DNA of 64,000 nt from Toxotes chatareus (taxonomy: Eukaryota > Chordata > Actinopteri > Toxotidae), in the NCBI GenBank assembly GCA_016801885.1, contig CM028892.1, positions 6,394,114 to 6,458,113 of the forward strand, given 5' to 3'. The notes under the pieces are model-generated. The model ran no database searches. It saw nothing but the letters and a program-made list of their open reading frames with translations, and had not been told where the DNA came from. Shown piece after piece: positions 8,374 to 22,300 of this stretch (the stretch's first letter is position 1; each line of letters opens with the position of its first letter). Made by a program: the position numbers and the translations under genes.

Positions 8374-11030
8374 GTGAGTGTTGTTTATTTTCATTCTATA
8401 GCATTTCATAACAGTGAAAGTACATTTTTTCACACCATGTAACTTTTGAAAATGTCTGTGTGAGACATTGTCACTGTCCGGAGAACTTGCAGCGAGCGAG
8501 CGGGCGTCCTGCACACTCCAGACAGTGACCAGTTCTCTGGACAGTAACCTGCTCTATTCACACATCGGCTCAATCCAACATTACATGCATTTTGTACTAC
8601 GGAGCTGTCAGGGTAAAATCTGTTTAATGTCCGGCTCAGCTAATTCAGACATTTACATTCACACCTACAGCTCCTCCAAGTAAAGTCTAGAAAAGTTCAG
8701 CATTGCAGTGCATGTGTGAAAAAGGCTTTCAAGAAATCAGCCACCAACTTCCTCTCTGAGACGTGGGAAGCCATAGTTAGTTAGGCTAGATTGTGTCATG
8801 TGCATTTGATGGTTTGCCCTGTTAACCAATCATAAACAAATTAATAAATATAGGAATAAATAAATAAATATAAGAATGTATTTATTTTTTGTTCTTCTTT
8901 ATATTCACTCATTGTGCAGAGTATAAGGAACATTAGTCTCCTGTCGAGGCAGACTTCATTATGTACATGTTCTTACAGCACTGACAGCTAAAAGCCCACT
9001 TTAACACTTGTATTTCTAGTTCCGTTTTATTACTGAGGTGGGTTAAATCTGTCAGATCAGTGAGAAAGCTTTCTCCTGTTCACCTCGTCAGCTCTTTTCA
9101 CGAACAGAGCCAATTGCCTTAAGGTTTGTTAACATGCTTAAAAGGAGAGGCGGTTAAAGGCAGTGGTCAGGAGCAGTAATTCAAAGATAAATGACAAATT
9201 TCCTGGTCCATGGAACAGGAACGCACATCATGCTGTCAGATGCAGACCTCTGTGAGCCATGTCAGAAACCCTCTGACGTTTTCACAGTCCACTGATCTAT
9301 AAACAGACGTCGATATAAGCCATGTCTCAAACATGAACCGATGGTAAAGGATCATACCAAAGATTGTGCATGTTTTAGACCATTTAAAAAGCAAAATGAA
9401 AGCTTCAGATCACTGCTGACTATTTTGCTATTAGTGCTTTGGTGTTACATATACAGTCACCAGTGGAAATGAGACTTCTTCACTTCCTGAGAAATGAGTT
9501 GGAAACTTACAGCTTCTACTTATTAGACCAGGGAGGTTGTACCTCTACATGCCAGATTAACATCCTATCTAGCTTTTACCAGCATTTCTGCCTATTAACC
9601 CCTCTGCACATCAGCTAACACCAATCAGGCATGAGTAGGAACCGTATCGCATGATCTCCCATGCGATCCTTCAAAGCCTTGGCCCTGAGATGTTGTTGGG
9701 TCATGACGACATGTCGCGAGCAGAGTGGCACAACCCGCCAGAGCTGAAAGAGCACGCTCCTCCTCTTCTTATGCTTTACGACTCCAAATTGATTTCTGAG
9801 CTTGTTGGTGGAAAAGTACACCATGAGGTGAAGGATGGATGGATGGATGGAAAATGGAAGCCAGAGGACGAATGGTTGGGTGATAAGCAGGTCCGACAAA
9901 CCTGAAGGGCTTATCGCTAATATCCCTCATTTCAGAGTCAGTTACAATATGGAGATGCAGTGAGGTGAATACTAAACACCAGCTTGCACTTTCACAGTAA
10001 ATGAAAAAATACACTGCACATGTAGAGGAAGAAGAACAAAGGCAGCAAACATCAGGAGCAGAACTTGATAAATAAGGCTTAATTCTAAAATTAATTTAGC
10101 TAAATGTGGCTTTTTATTCAAGATTCAGACTGAAATATTAAAATAGTGAGCTGGACTAATTACTAGCCAGTTAAGTGGCATCATATAATCATAGAAGCCA
10201 TTTCAGATGTCCTCAGAAGAAAGTACTTACACAATAAACTCTTCAAAATAATGAGATGCCTGGACTCGTTTCATCTGAATGCTTTTGCCCAAATTGAAAT
10301 GTCTGCTTATAGCCTGGAAAGTAACCTAGCACGGCTGCAAATTGCAGAATTTGTTTTCAGTTCTGGGACTAAAGAACTGCAAAAGCACCTATTACCATTC
10401 AAGTATTTAATTTGTGCAGACTGACAAAAACAACAACTTTCAGTCAAGCTCATTACACTGCCGACTCTCTGCTGGCTTCTCTGAATAGTGAAGGTTATGT
10501 AAATAGACTCTAATGACTGTATAATTTAAATAGGAATCTGTAATGTGGTCTGATAATGAGATTTCATGTTTTCTTCAATAATCAATGTAATTTACAGTGT
10601 GAATGCAACATATTACAGTGTTTTCACTGTTGCTATAGTTCTGATATTCTTCAGAATAATGTGTAGTGATCTCATGAGATTCACACTTCCATCTCATCTT
10701 TGAATACACTGTTTATTTTAACTTATTGCTTCACATCAGGAAAGGAATATTTACTGTAGTAGTAGTATCTTCACTTAATAATGCTCTCACATTTATTATC
10801 AGTATTTCACACATGATACTGTAGCTGCTCTGTTTAAGTTATATTTTAGGAGCTGAGCTTAAGCTTTTATGCTGAGACTTGAAACACATGATGACATGGC
10901 ATATGATAAGAGAGATGGTGACTCAAAACATGACAAATCCACTCTTTTAACAATATGCTCTGTTGTCTACATGATTGATGGTCACCACATATTTTCAGGT
11001 GGCATGAACTCTGGTTCTGTCTCTCTCCAG
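8374..11030 (+). other. ncam2: ncam2 intron within FN3-1
   Basis: This 2.66 kb phase-1 intron ends at the pyrimidine-rich acceptor CTCTCTCCAG (11021-11030). It contains an AATA-rich stretch near 8840-8890, a short (GGAT)4 run at 9833-9851 and an 8-bp inverted repeat at 9646-9667. No exon-like segment is recognised. Confidence 0.85.
9833..9851. repeat. (GGAT)4 run
   Basis: Four GGAT units plus GGA; a simple tetranucleotide repeat. Confidence 0.85.
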
Positions 11031-11150
11031 CGACCGTGGTGTTGACAGGACTGGAGCCCAACACGACGTACGAGGTTCGAGTGGCAGCCGTCAATGGAAA
11101 AGGTCAGGGGGAGTTCAGCCACACGGAGACCTTCCAGACTTTACCCATCC
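11031..11150 (+). CDS. ncam2: ncam2 exon: second half of FN3 domain 1
   Basis: It reads TVVLTGLEPNTTYEVRVAAV, NGKGQGEFSHTETFQTLPI, from phase 1 to phase 1, followed by a GTAAGT donor at 11151. GLEPNTTYEVRVAAVNGKG is the canonical E-F-G region of an FN3 domain, and NTT is a glycosylation sequon also present in mammalian NCAM2. The exon is 120 nt, with a good CAG acceptor. Confidence 0.96.
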
Positions 11151-12183
11151 GTAAGTCTGTTCTCCCTGTTCTTCCCCTCATGTAGCTAGGCTTATGAGAC
11201 ATTCTTCAAAATAAGAGCTTCTCAGAATCGTTAGGACCCAGCCCCCTCAAAACTGTTCTAGCAGTCACTCACATATGTGTCTATTCAATGAAATCCAGTC
11301 ATAATCACTTAAATTTATTATTACAGTAGGTTCATAGTAGTTAGACTGGGTTAATTGTTAATTATTGGCACATCCCAGCAGTTTCACAAATGCAGCAGAT
11401 AATTAATTACAAACCCCAGAGTACAAAAATCTCATATGTATTACAAAATAGGAAAGTAAACACTGATAAAACAGCTATGGAAATTTATTTGGATTGATAT
11501 CAGAAAGTTGTTTGTGTCCTGATTTCATAAAATAAAATAAAGATGTGTGATAGAAATGTAAACATACTGCAAATCTGTTCAAAGCAACAGCATCTTGGTT
11601 AAATGAGACCTATTTGCCATCTTATGAAACTCTGGCATGCTCATATTTCAGATGGTTACAACTTCCTCATATTTCAGTGATATGAATCTAGATTACTGGA
11701 ATAGATCCTGTCAAATTTGTGTCTTGATGTGAAACTGCTGCATTAAAAATTATATACTGCAGGGGTTTTATGATAAGCATTTTATTTATTCTGGCAATCT
11801 GGCACAGCAGGATTGCAGTAAATCCAGGCAAGGCCAGAGAAAAAAAGTGTTGCCACTGTTAGTACTACACACTAGTGCAGCTACTGAGGATGAATGTTAG
11901 AAAGAAGACCCAATTAGCAAAATACAGTGAATAATAAGAGCCTCCAGTCAACATTAGTTATAGCCAAGCAGTGGGAGTTGCCTTGTAATATGAATTTAAT
12001 TCAGCTTAAAACCTTCTCTCTTCTTGTAACCGCGTCCTTATCTCATATCTCACATTGCCACCTGCTCCCCTCTTTGGGAATGCACACACAAACACACACA
12101 CACATCCTCTCACAGGAAAAAAAACACACAAAGACATTTTGTTTCGCATCTCTTCTGAGCCCTCCTCCTCTCGTCTCCCTCAG
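11151..12183 (+). other. ncam2: ncam2 intron between FN3-1 and FN3-2
   Basis: A 1.03 kb phase-1 intron with a GTAAGT donor and a pyrimidine-rich acceptor ending CAG at 12181-12183. It carries CA-rich low-complexity sequence around 12083-12107. Nothing else is recognised. Confidence 0.88.
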
Positions 12184-12305
12184 GAGAGCCGAGTCCGCCG
12201 GCGGTCCACGGACAGAGAGGAATGGGCAAGGCCTACAGGCTGGGGCTGGTCAAGCAGGACGATGGAGGGATGCCCATCGTGGAGTACATAGTCAAGTACA
12301 AAACT
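12184..12305 (+). CDS. ncam2: ncam2 exon: first half of FN3 domain 2
   Basis: It starts in phase 1 and reads (R)EPSPPAVHGQRGMGKAYRLG, then LVKQDDGGMPIVEYIVKYKT, ending in phase 0 before a GTGAGT donor at 12306. KQDDGGxPIxEYIVKY is the signature strand of the second FN3 repeat in NCAM proteins. The 122 nt equal two carried bases plus 40 codons. Confidence 0.95.
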
Positions 12306-14907
12306 GTGAGTAATTTACAATTAAACATGGGCACTACAGATGTGTGTTCAGAATCAACCTTAATTGAGTCTAAATGACTCCCAAGGCCAGTTTGAGTCAA
12401 GTCCTAGTCAAGAGAGGAAAGTTAGAAAATGAAAAGATACAGCAAAACAAATCCAATAAAACCAACAATGAGTTAATCCAACTAACAAGCACTGTCTGTG
12501 TAGAAGTCTGATAGATCTGATTCCCCTGAGCCATGGAGCATTGTTGTCCAAATACCTTTAAAAACACATCAGTGAGCCACACCATTGTTGTATTTTCTTT
12601 TATTATAGTGAACACTGGCACCACAGTTTATTTCTTTCCCACGCACCATCCTGTTGCAGAAAATACTTAATTGCTCATTGAATCTACATTAGTCTGCAGC
12701 TGAAAATAGTCCCCAACATAATCAGAGTTTACTCCTGTTTGAGTAACATGTGCTAACAACTGTGGTGCCCAGCTGTTTCATGAAACATTTAGTCTTTTTA
12801 AAAAGCTGAAACTATACATGTGTGGCCCGTTTTCAAAGGTTTATGTCTTAAAGAGGAACCAATAAGAGGGCTTACATATGTCTGTGAGCCCAGTCCCGGC
12901 ACATCAGGCACAGAGAGAGGGCCAGTAAAAGCTTAATGGATTTTTTGACGGTCCACCGGCCCACATTATTTTGTATGAAACTGCCAATCAGATTTATTTA
13001 CTTATCAGTCGAAGCTGCTGGAACGCCATTCTGGATCATTCCGGCCCACTTTAACCCCTGTGGAAGGATTGAGAGGCTCACTAACATTTTGTTGGTTTTG
13101 GTATATTCATGGGGTATTTTGGAAATAAGAAGAAAAAAAAATCATCCTCTTAAACCAGATTAAGATTAAAACAAAAAAAAAAAAAAAAAGACAAAAAAGG
13201 CAAAAAATAAAAGTTTCTCAAAGAGGTAGAGAGATAAGTTAAACCCTTATCACAAATTATGAGTTCGCAGGAAATGACAGATCAACTGAATTCATGAGCT
13301 CAAAGTTTCAGAGCCAATACATAATCAGATTCAATTATACAGATTAAATTTTAATATTTCTCTCTGATCATTTTTATTTTTATAAAAACTAAAAATACTA
13401 AACAGGAAAGTTAAAGGACCGTATCAGAAGTTAACCCATTAACAACAGCATTTTTGGATTGTTCCAATGATTTTATATTAACTTTAGTAAAAGCAGCCTT
13501 CATTTTTTAATCAATTACCTCAGTTTTAAGCAGGTTCCACTAGACACAGTGACTATATTTTGGGAACTGAATAATGAGGATGATCCAATTCAAAGGAAGT
13601 GGTTTCTTTAATTTTGAAGTGTCCAATTTTGTCTCATGTCAAAGACTCAATCAGCTCAAAATCGTAGATTTTTCATTGTTTAACACAACAGCAGCACAGG
13701 ATGTGACACTGGGAATGCTTCTTCCCGGTTGACTGAGCTGAGTGTGCGTCGGTGGCAAAGTGAATAATGTTCTGCATGAGAATCGCTATTTTTCAAACCT
13801 TGTGACACTTACAATTCATGTTTTAAATGAGAGTACACACACGCTCTCTGAATTCACTCATCCATTTAAGTAGTTGATTTTTTTTTTTGTGTGTGTGTGT
13901 GTAAAATAGAAAAAAGCAGCTTAAACTCACAAGATAAGGCGAACCACTGAGATGAGGCCAGGAAGCAGAATTGATGGCACTCGTACAAAAACTCTCCACA
14001 GGACTAAGTGGATTTGAGCTGGTCCAAATCTCCTATCTCCCCAATGCTAATGTGTCCAAGCAGGCATTTCTCTGTCTCATTGAGAAAGTGACAGCGATTT
14101 AAAATAATACTTGCTGCAGATGAAAACATGCTGCTGAAAAGAGGGTCAGGAAGTCTCAGCGAGGCTTTTCGAAGGCCAGTGCAGAGAATAGGCGGTTGCT
14201 TCACACCCTAGTAATCTCGTGGCCTTGTCTGGCATCAGGAACACACGAGTGCTTCATCATGGAGGGGCATGCATGAAGGACGAACCTGACCACGGATGCA
14301 TCATAGTTACCTGACGATCCAAACAAATGTTACATACATTTAAGCCCAGGACCTTGACTTTGCACTCTCTTCTGTCCTCTAACATTATGAGGACAAAGTG
14401 CCAAGGAGGCGAGAATGTTAAGTACACAGTACATTTGGCATTCTTTCAATGTACTACTCTCACCCATACTCTCCAGCTTCCAATCCTTTGTTTGCAATTG
14501 GTCTCCAGACGAAGAGGGAGAAAGGATAGAAAGGAAAGAAAGAATGATGTAACAAAGGGCAAAAAAGAGAAAAGGCTCAGGCCACAAAGGAGTAGAAAGG
14601 TATCAGAGAACTTGTGTGAACTGTGTGAATGAAAAACAGAGGATTACTCTTTGTTTTTACCTATGCAAGTGCATCTGCGTGGGCGCCTCGCAACTGCGAC
14701 TCAATTTCTGATTGTAGTAACTCTGACAATCCCCAGATTAAAAACACAAAGGGTAAGCTGTTGTTTATTGCGTAAAACAACACTTCCTCTGCCGTCCTTT
14801 GATGCTTGCTGATTAAAAAAAATGAAATGTGGAGCATTTATTCAAGGATAAGCTGACTATCTTTTACATTCTGTTTTTTTTTTACTCCTCTTTTTTTGTC
14901 CTGTCAG
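12306..14907 (+). other. ncam2: ncam2 intron within FN3-2
   Basis: This 2.6 kb phase-0 intron has a T-rich acceptor tract ending CTGTCAG (14901-14907). It contains an A-rich stretch (about 13120-13210), a T-run plus (GT)7 at 13878-13902 and a purine-rich run near 14512-14580. No exon-like content is seen. Confidence 0.85.
13878..13902. repeat. T11 followed by (GT)7
   Basis: T homopolymer 13878-13888 joined to GT repeat 13889-13902. Confidence 0.85.
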
Positions 14908-15082
14908 GATAAAGAGGAACAGTGGATGACCAAGCTAGTCCCAGGAGCAAATGATTTTGCGTTGCTTCAGCCGCTGCAGTGGAACACAAGATATGAAGTG
15001 GAAATCACAGCACGCAACGTCAAGGGCCTGTCGGAGCCTACCTTCTATCAGTTCTTCATGCCACAGAAGCCTGACATCACAG
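14908..15082 (+). CDS. ncam2: ncam2 exon: second half of FN3 domain 2
   Basis: It reads DKEEQWMTKLVPGANDFALL, QPLQWNTRYEVEITARNVKG, LSEPTFYQFFMPQKPDIT, from phase 0 to phase 1 before a GTAAAA donor at 15083. LQWNxRYEVEITARN is the E-F strand region of FN3-2, and the PQKPDIT end matches the linker before the membrane segment. The NCAM1 Walker-like GKS motif of this loop is absent (VKGLSEP), as expected for NCAM2. Confidence 0.95.
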
Positions 15083-16274
15083 GTAAAAGCATGATAAAGG
15101 AAAACTTTATGTAGTAATTTCCCTTGTTAATATATCTTCTTTACCTTTACTCACCTACTTCTATTTGGTGTTGAATGCCTTTGGAGAATATTTCTGAACT
15201 TGTTGTGTAAAGCGGTCTGTTCATGCCACTGGAAAGAGCGATAGCTTTGGCGATAACAAAAGCAAGAGAGCAAGATGTTCCAGTCAAGATAAAGCAAGCC
15301 TCAGAACGCAGCAGGCCTTGTTGCTGCATCGCTTTCTGGACAAATGAGGCTACTGTCAGTGGAGACATTGGTGCCTGTGCAATGGATTTCTCACTGTATG
15401 ATTGTTGAATGGCGTTTAAATCTGAGAGACCAGGGAGAAGCACTTTGCTCAACGGTTGTTTTCTAGTGTTACTTTGAAAAGCCGTACCTTTTCTTCGGCC
15501 GTAGAACTTTATTGTAGCTGCACTAAAAACCTCGTTTTGACAACGCATCGTCTGCACATCACTTATCTGCAGGTATAAGAAAAACTGAACGAACACAGCA
15601 ACAAAATCAGCCCAGAACCTCAGGGTAGATCGTAGATATAGTGCTGAAGGTGAAAGGGACAGGTCGTGCCGATGTTTTGTGAACAACTGGTTCAGTTAAT
15701 CATTGTAGCCTGGCCCCCCCTGATCTGGCCCGCTTATCAACATGGTCAGCTGTTACAGGCTGCAGTAGTGGCTGGGACACAGCTGATGGAATTAAGGTAC
15801 TTCAAAAGCGCAATTTGCATCAGAAATCAAGCTCCCTTTTGGAGTCATAACTCAGTCTAATCTGGACACACAGACATGATAACCATATTTTTCTATTCAG
15901 TGTGTCTTATATTTTCAGGGGGTATCATTAAATCTGATGTCCGTTGCAAATAAATGCCCATAAATCAGCAATATTATACTTACTGTTTACATCCCAAAAC
16001 TTAAGGGTATGATTACCTAAGGTTCATATTTTCTTCTTGCCACAAAACCATGTGCACTTACCAGGTTATTCTTTATCACTGTGGCAAGAAAGATCAAAAA
16101 TTGTTTCACTAACAGCAAATTGTGCTGGATCTGAGGATTAGACGAGACTGTGATTTGAATTCAATCATGATGACAAATAATATGACTAAGAAAACTCAGA
16201 AATGAAGAACAATGCACAAGATCAGATTAAATTTCCTTGTTGTCACATATTTGTGTCATACAGAGCTGAGACAG

Positions 16275-16302
16275 TTGATTGATTGATTAGTTGATTGATT
16301 GA
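16275..16302. repeat. (TTGA)n tetranucleotide run
   Basis: The sequence is GATTGATTGATT-type, with one interruption (AG at 16289-16290). It could be a simple microsatellite or the tail of an old LINE insertion, since TTGA repeats are common LINE tails in fish. Confidence 0.6.
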
Positions 16303-19300
16303 AAATTATTTTTATATCTTTGTGTTTTGGATATTTTGGGGTTTTGGAAGGTTCTAAAAATATGAGTTTGGGTTCTAAGAACTTGTGATGTTCAGGCATT
16401 CTCAGCGTTGACGTCCACACTAGGGATTCATTCACACCTGTTCAAATAAACAGCACAAATGGTGCAATCACACCAGGGTTTGCTTCAAAGAAGCCCAACA
16501 GACCACAAGTGAAAATACCCTCAGGCTATAGTTTTCGTCTTTAAAATATAATTATTTTCTTCTCCCTCTTTCTTATTTCTATTTACCTTGTGGTTCTTCT
16601 GTGCTGCTTTGCAATTCTGCAGCAGAACACAGCTCAGACAGAGTGTTTCTGCATGGCTAGTCAAGCTCGTTTCTCATTTGAAAGACCAACACGTAGACGG
16701 TCATATAAGCCAGGACATCTTTTTCAGCTCTTATGTCCCTACGATGAGGTTATGTAGTTCTGCTCCATGAAAAGTGTGTGTGTTTGTTATTCTCATGGTG
16801 CTTGTGGTGTTCACGGAGTCTTGTATTTAATGTTCCGGAAAAAAAAACAAAAATGGATGCTTGGTTGTGCGGGAAGCTTCTCATTTCCAGGTCCTCCAGG
16901 CAAACATGCATACATGCAAATGCACACACGTGTGAAGAAATGCAAACAGAGACTTTGAAGTATGCAGCATGCAGCACCATTCCACTTTGAAGCTAGAACA
17001 CACACAGTCAGACACACATGTATTGTTGAAATAAAAATGTAGTGTGCACTTCCCCCTGCAGACCTCACATTCGCACGTCAAAAAAAAAAAAGGAGGAGGG
17101 CTGTTTTAGCGTTGTTTTGTTCTCATCTCCAAGTCTCAGCCTGTTACCACATCCATTTGTGCTGTTTTGGATCAAGCAAGTGTTTGCCTCTGTCATTACT
17201 GCACTGGTTAAATGGCTTGTGAGTGTGTGCGCTGATTTTCAAATAGAAAACAAGACCAGGGAGCAGCAAGCTTAAGGCAGGTCACTTCGATTGACTGTCC
17301 TCTCTTGTTAGCGAACAGCGGTGCATCGTGGGAAAGAGCCTGAGAGGGAGAGGGACGGGGAGAAAACGCTTTTCCCTTATAGTTTTTTACAATTGCTCTG
17401 AACTCTTAACACAGCAACACACCTACATCTCACAATTAAAAAGCCAAATAGTTCATTTTCACCACATTTTGCTAAGTACTAACTTTACATTTCAAAATCT
17501 TTTATGTGAGTACAGATTGGACAAGAGGATGTCAGCAATTGTAAAAAACTGTAATGTGTTTGTTTGAACTAAGATAGGGCTAAGAAGGCAATAAAGGAGC
17601 TTACAGTAGACGGAGAGAGTGGAAATCTGTCATGCTGCGCTGTAGAAACTGAGAAGGATTTTCAGAATCTCCCTTGTATGAACCCAACTCAGCTGAGAAT
17701 CACTCGCTCGTTTCCTCAAACTCTGTTTCTCAACTTTTCTGCCTCTCTTCCACTCACTCGGGACTCTGCAGTTTCTCCTTTTCAAAACCAGTGGCCGAAT
17801 TCAGCTGATAACCAGTCCCATACCAATTTACACCTTAATAATAGCAGTTTATGTTTACTGCATTTTCATTAAGCAGAGCCGTCAATCTCAATATTTCCCA
17901 GCCCAAACGATGTTCATTTATTTATATAATCTGGGAAAGTCGGGCAGGTTAAACAGAAAAATTACTCCGTGCTCATATTTTCTGCTACACTGAATCAAAT
18001 TGGATATTGAAGAAGTCTGGTCCGTGTTAGTTCAGTCAACAATATTAGATGTGAAATATCTGTCAATCTCAATTGTGGACTATCTTTCCAATTCACTGTC
18101 TCATTTTTTTTTCCTCCTCTCGTATAATCATGCTGGCATGCACGCTTGATGAAAGGAACATCCCCTTGTTTTTTTCCCCCCGACACAGAAAATATGTTCA
18201 CACCACATAGAGGCCTCGTGCATTATCCCTCACCAACCACTTCCTCTTTGTATTATCCATCTGCAGGGTTTTTGAATTGGCACTTTTCTGTTTATTTTCC
18301 TCTTCCTCCTTTCTCCGTCCCATTTTAGATTGTAACATGCTGCATAACCTTCTCACCCTCCTGCTCGCAGAGAATCCTTTAAGAAAAATGCCATTGATTG
18401 CAACACTGCCCTTAGTTCCTGTTCAATTTACTCCACTTCCTTCGAGCCTTTTTTTTTGCCCAAACAAAAGCTTTCTTTTCACCTCCTAAACCACTGTTCT
18501 GTCCCCCTGCCCTCCCCAATTACAACATTGTGCCTCTAACGGCAGCTTTTTTGCCTTGTCAACCTTTTTGCATCGCTCTACCACACTGCTCCGCTGATGA
18601 AAAGGCTCTTTTTCTTTTTTTTGTCTGGTTTCCCTCCAGTATTGTTACCATGACATTATAATGACCCGACAGGGGCCGACTTTAACATTAGGCAAGGTGG
18701 GGAATTGCCTGGCACCCCCAGCTAAGAGGGCCCTTAATAGCTATTGATTTATTATGTTGTTTAGATATAGAACTTAAACAGTTATGTTACTATTAACTAC
18801 TATTTACTATTATACTCACATTTACCCTGTGATAACTTACAAAATGCCCTTAAACCTCTTATCATTGTCATTTGGCCACCATCCAACATGCACTACAGAT
18901 TAATTAAAATTTAATATTTAAATAAAGCAAATGTATGCACATATTAGTTCTGAACTTTTACACAAGTAAAGTTTTGAATACATTTACTTATAAGAAGAAG
19001 TATTTTACAGTGGGGTAGCAGTTTTATTTAAGTAAGAGACCAACATTCACTGTTAGTGAACGATGGCCCCATGCCTGAGACAGAAAGGTGTTCCTTGTGT
19101 TGAGTTTTGTTATGGCTGCTGTGTTTTTCCTGGCTCTCTCCTCTTCTTCTCCTTCCAGTCAGTCAGTCGCCATAAAAAGCCGTGATTGAAACAGCCGTCA
19201 TAGATTTTGTTTGCAATAATCTCATCAAAGCACTTGGAGAAGTAATCTGGAACGGCCTCTCTCCTCTCCTGAGAGCTCAAAGTGAAACTTTTCCTGGAAG

Positions 19301-22300
19301 TGTAAATCAGAACGGGAAATGAGCACTTTTATAGCTGTCCATTGCCTTAACAAATCCACTCATCAATTTCCAAAATGAAAGTCATTATTTTTAAAGCAGT
19401 GTAATGAAAAAGATGCACAACAATCAAGTCTGTTGTTCAAGGATTTATTATATTAAAAGGCTACTCATCCACTGTCCAGGCTACCTGAGGTAAAACCAGT
19501 GGAATAAATTACCAGCAACCTCAGGACATAAGGTGCAGTTATATAGAACTAATACTAGTGTTTGCAGGTTAGTATTCAGCTAGGCTAATAAAGAAACTGT
19601 AAGCTCGTAACATGAGTTAAATTATGTTTACTGAGTAAGGTGAACAGGCTTTGATGGCTTTGCTCTTTAAGAATCAGTTTTATTCCAGATGGGGAAAAAA
19701 AAGTGCTTTGTTGAATATAATCAGTTGAAGTACTGCTGGTGCAACAAAAAGGCATCTGCTGCTGAAATGATGTAAGTGAAAATATTCTCAGATGGAAGCT
19801 GAAAAAGCGGCCTGAAGATGACATGACCATTAAAAATCTTGAGGGGTATGATCAAGCCGAAGCACAGCGATTTAACTCATTTTAATCCAACACCTGCATT
19901 TGTTTGACTTGTATATATAGTACTTAACAGAGCCAGGGCTACACACCCTGACAATATGATACAAGATCAGTGCTGATGTTTACATGTTTACTTTCTCATT
20001 TATTCATTGAACAAAGATAATCCTGTTGAGATGAAAGGATTGCGTTTCTGTGGGAGCGCATTTAACATCAGACAGTATCACTGTCAACTATGTAAATATT
20101 GTATCATAAACAAGACAAGCAAGTAACGGACTTCCTGCTGAGACGAAAGGAGAGCAGGAACAATAGCACAGTTTTAAAACAGACAGTTTGTGCCATCCTA
20201 AATGCCATATCCTGGCTATAGTGTCTATATACATATATATGTAGGCTGAGACTACATTGGAAATCTCTAATATTTATATGTAAACCTGGAAATAATCAGA
20301 CAGAAAGTTTGAGGATTCTGAGGAGTAATCAGATTTAAGAAAATCTTCCATCGAAGCATGTGACAATTTCATCTACTCATCAGAGGCTCATTGAAGTAAC
20401 TCATCTCACAGCCAGTGTTCACCTGTTAGAAATAAGGCTCTGATCATTGCTCACTAAGTAGTGTTGTTATCAGATTGTAGTACAGACAGTACAGAGAACT
20501 GGAGTCACTGAATATAATCAATATGTTTACCTCGTGTCATGTGTGAGCAGACTCTTGTGAAGAGTCTGTAGAGACTGAGCGGTGACATTCCTGTCAGTGC
20601 GTAGTTAAGACTGAACACTGCGCTGTTTAACTATTATCTCACCAAAAGCACTGCTTGGAGAACAACAGGAGGGAGAGGAGAAACAATGAAAAATAAATTA
20701 AAATAATGCTAAATAAAATAATAAAAGCCTTTCTGATTCCTGCTCTCTGCTGCAGGCTCTTGTCTTCACTAAGATAGGTGTCAAAGAACAGGAAGTTTCT
20801 GCTGTGGTAGCAAGTGTTTATTTCTATTTTTTGCTTTGGCTCAAGTCAGTTTTTAGGGGCTTTTAGCCCTAAGGTAAGATCGAGTTGTGCCTTGTTGCAT
20901 AACAATAATTCATTTCTCTATTAATTTTCTGAATCATTTGATCCATTTTAACAGTTAAGATTAGGGTCATGTAGCATTGTGGCAAACTTTTTAATTGTAA
21001 ACCACAGTTCATCCATTTAAATATGTGTCTTGCTGCTATTTAAACTTGAATTTCAACTGCAGGGATCAAGGTAGAGACGCTTGCACTATTCCTGAAATAA
21101 GGTGTAACCACAGACAGCAGTAATTACAGAAAAGTGGACCAAATTTCTTTGAAGTCTTTGGAGTTTGATTGTTAAGGATGTCGTATCCTTCTAAGTTAAG
21201 AGTAATTTCCCTTATTTTTTCCTTTTCGTCTGCGCTGGCTTTTGAGTGCACTTGAGTCGCATCAGGGCTCGTCTGCTTCCTCCTTAGAAATGGACAAAAA
21301 GGAAGGACTCATCCCTGTCCTTAAAACTAGGATTTTAATGATTATCTTTAATTCTCTGAGGGCCTCCTCAGACAAACTTCCCCTTCGACATTCCTCATCA
21401 TGTCCCAGAATGAGCACTTAGGAAGAATCCTCACTCATGTCCACAAAAGATTATGTTTATCCTCTTACAGATTAGCGCCTGCTACCTTCCCAATCAGTGA
21501 ACGCCCATTTGGTCATCATTAATCGAGCAACTTCCTCTCAGATCCAATCAAGGGACAGTCAATCACCACTCAGGCCTAATGAGTTTGCATTGTCAAAGTG
21601 AGATGTGTATGAATGGCCTCAGGTGTCACACAAGGCAGTTGGATATCTGGCAATATAATAATACTGCTAATGGGCCTATATATCAACAACTAATCAGAAG
21701 ACGTCAGTAAAAGGGTTAATAGAGCAGGGAAATAAGAATTAATGGCCACTGTGTTTCAGGGATTTCAGAGTTTGTGAAAACTCAAGTCACACCGAGCAAA
21801 TGAGTTATTTCCAGGAGGCTGTGAGGAGAATACGTTGGTGATAAGTGAGAATAGATACCTTGAAATTCAGTTTGTAAGCGTTGCCAGGCAGCAACGAGTT
21901 AAAAACAGCTGGTAGGAACCAACGTTACTCTGAGGCAGGGGGACTGAAAAATTAAAAAGAAAAAAGGATTCAACATGAAGAGTGTTGTCAAGGTCTGAAA
22001 ATACGTTAAAGAAAAAAAATGAAAAGGGAGAAAAAATGAAAAAAGAATGTAATGAAAGTAAATGTTGCTCTGGCATGACTTCATATGTAAATCAGAGATG
22101 TTTGAAAATGTTGAATTAGAAAGAGAAATATAATGTGACAGCATATGATTTGCTAATATTTAGCCTTTTGACCTAAACAAACCTCCTTAAGCCAACATCA
22201 GTCTACAGCATCGGCCATGCTCATCACCAGTTTGTAATTCTCAACGCAGGGTCAGTGTTATCATTGTCGAAAATACAGAGACAAAGACTGTACCAGTCAC

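Noticed and set aside
11927..12313. 128-codon frame over the FN3-2 exon
   Set aside because: It is a different frame from the exon's coding frame; the true exon is 12184-12305.
16390..18720. hAT-like MITE relics (phrases near 16430-16510 and 18660-18720)
   Set aside because: Wording recalls fish MITEs (for example ACACCAGGGTTTGCTTC) but no paired ends or target duplications could be shown, so they were not annotated as elements.
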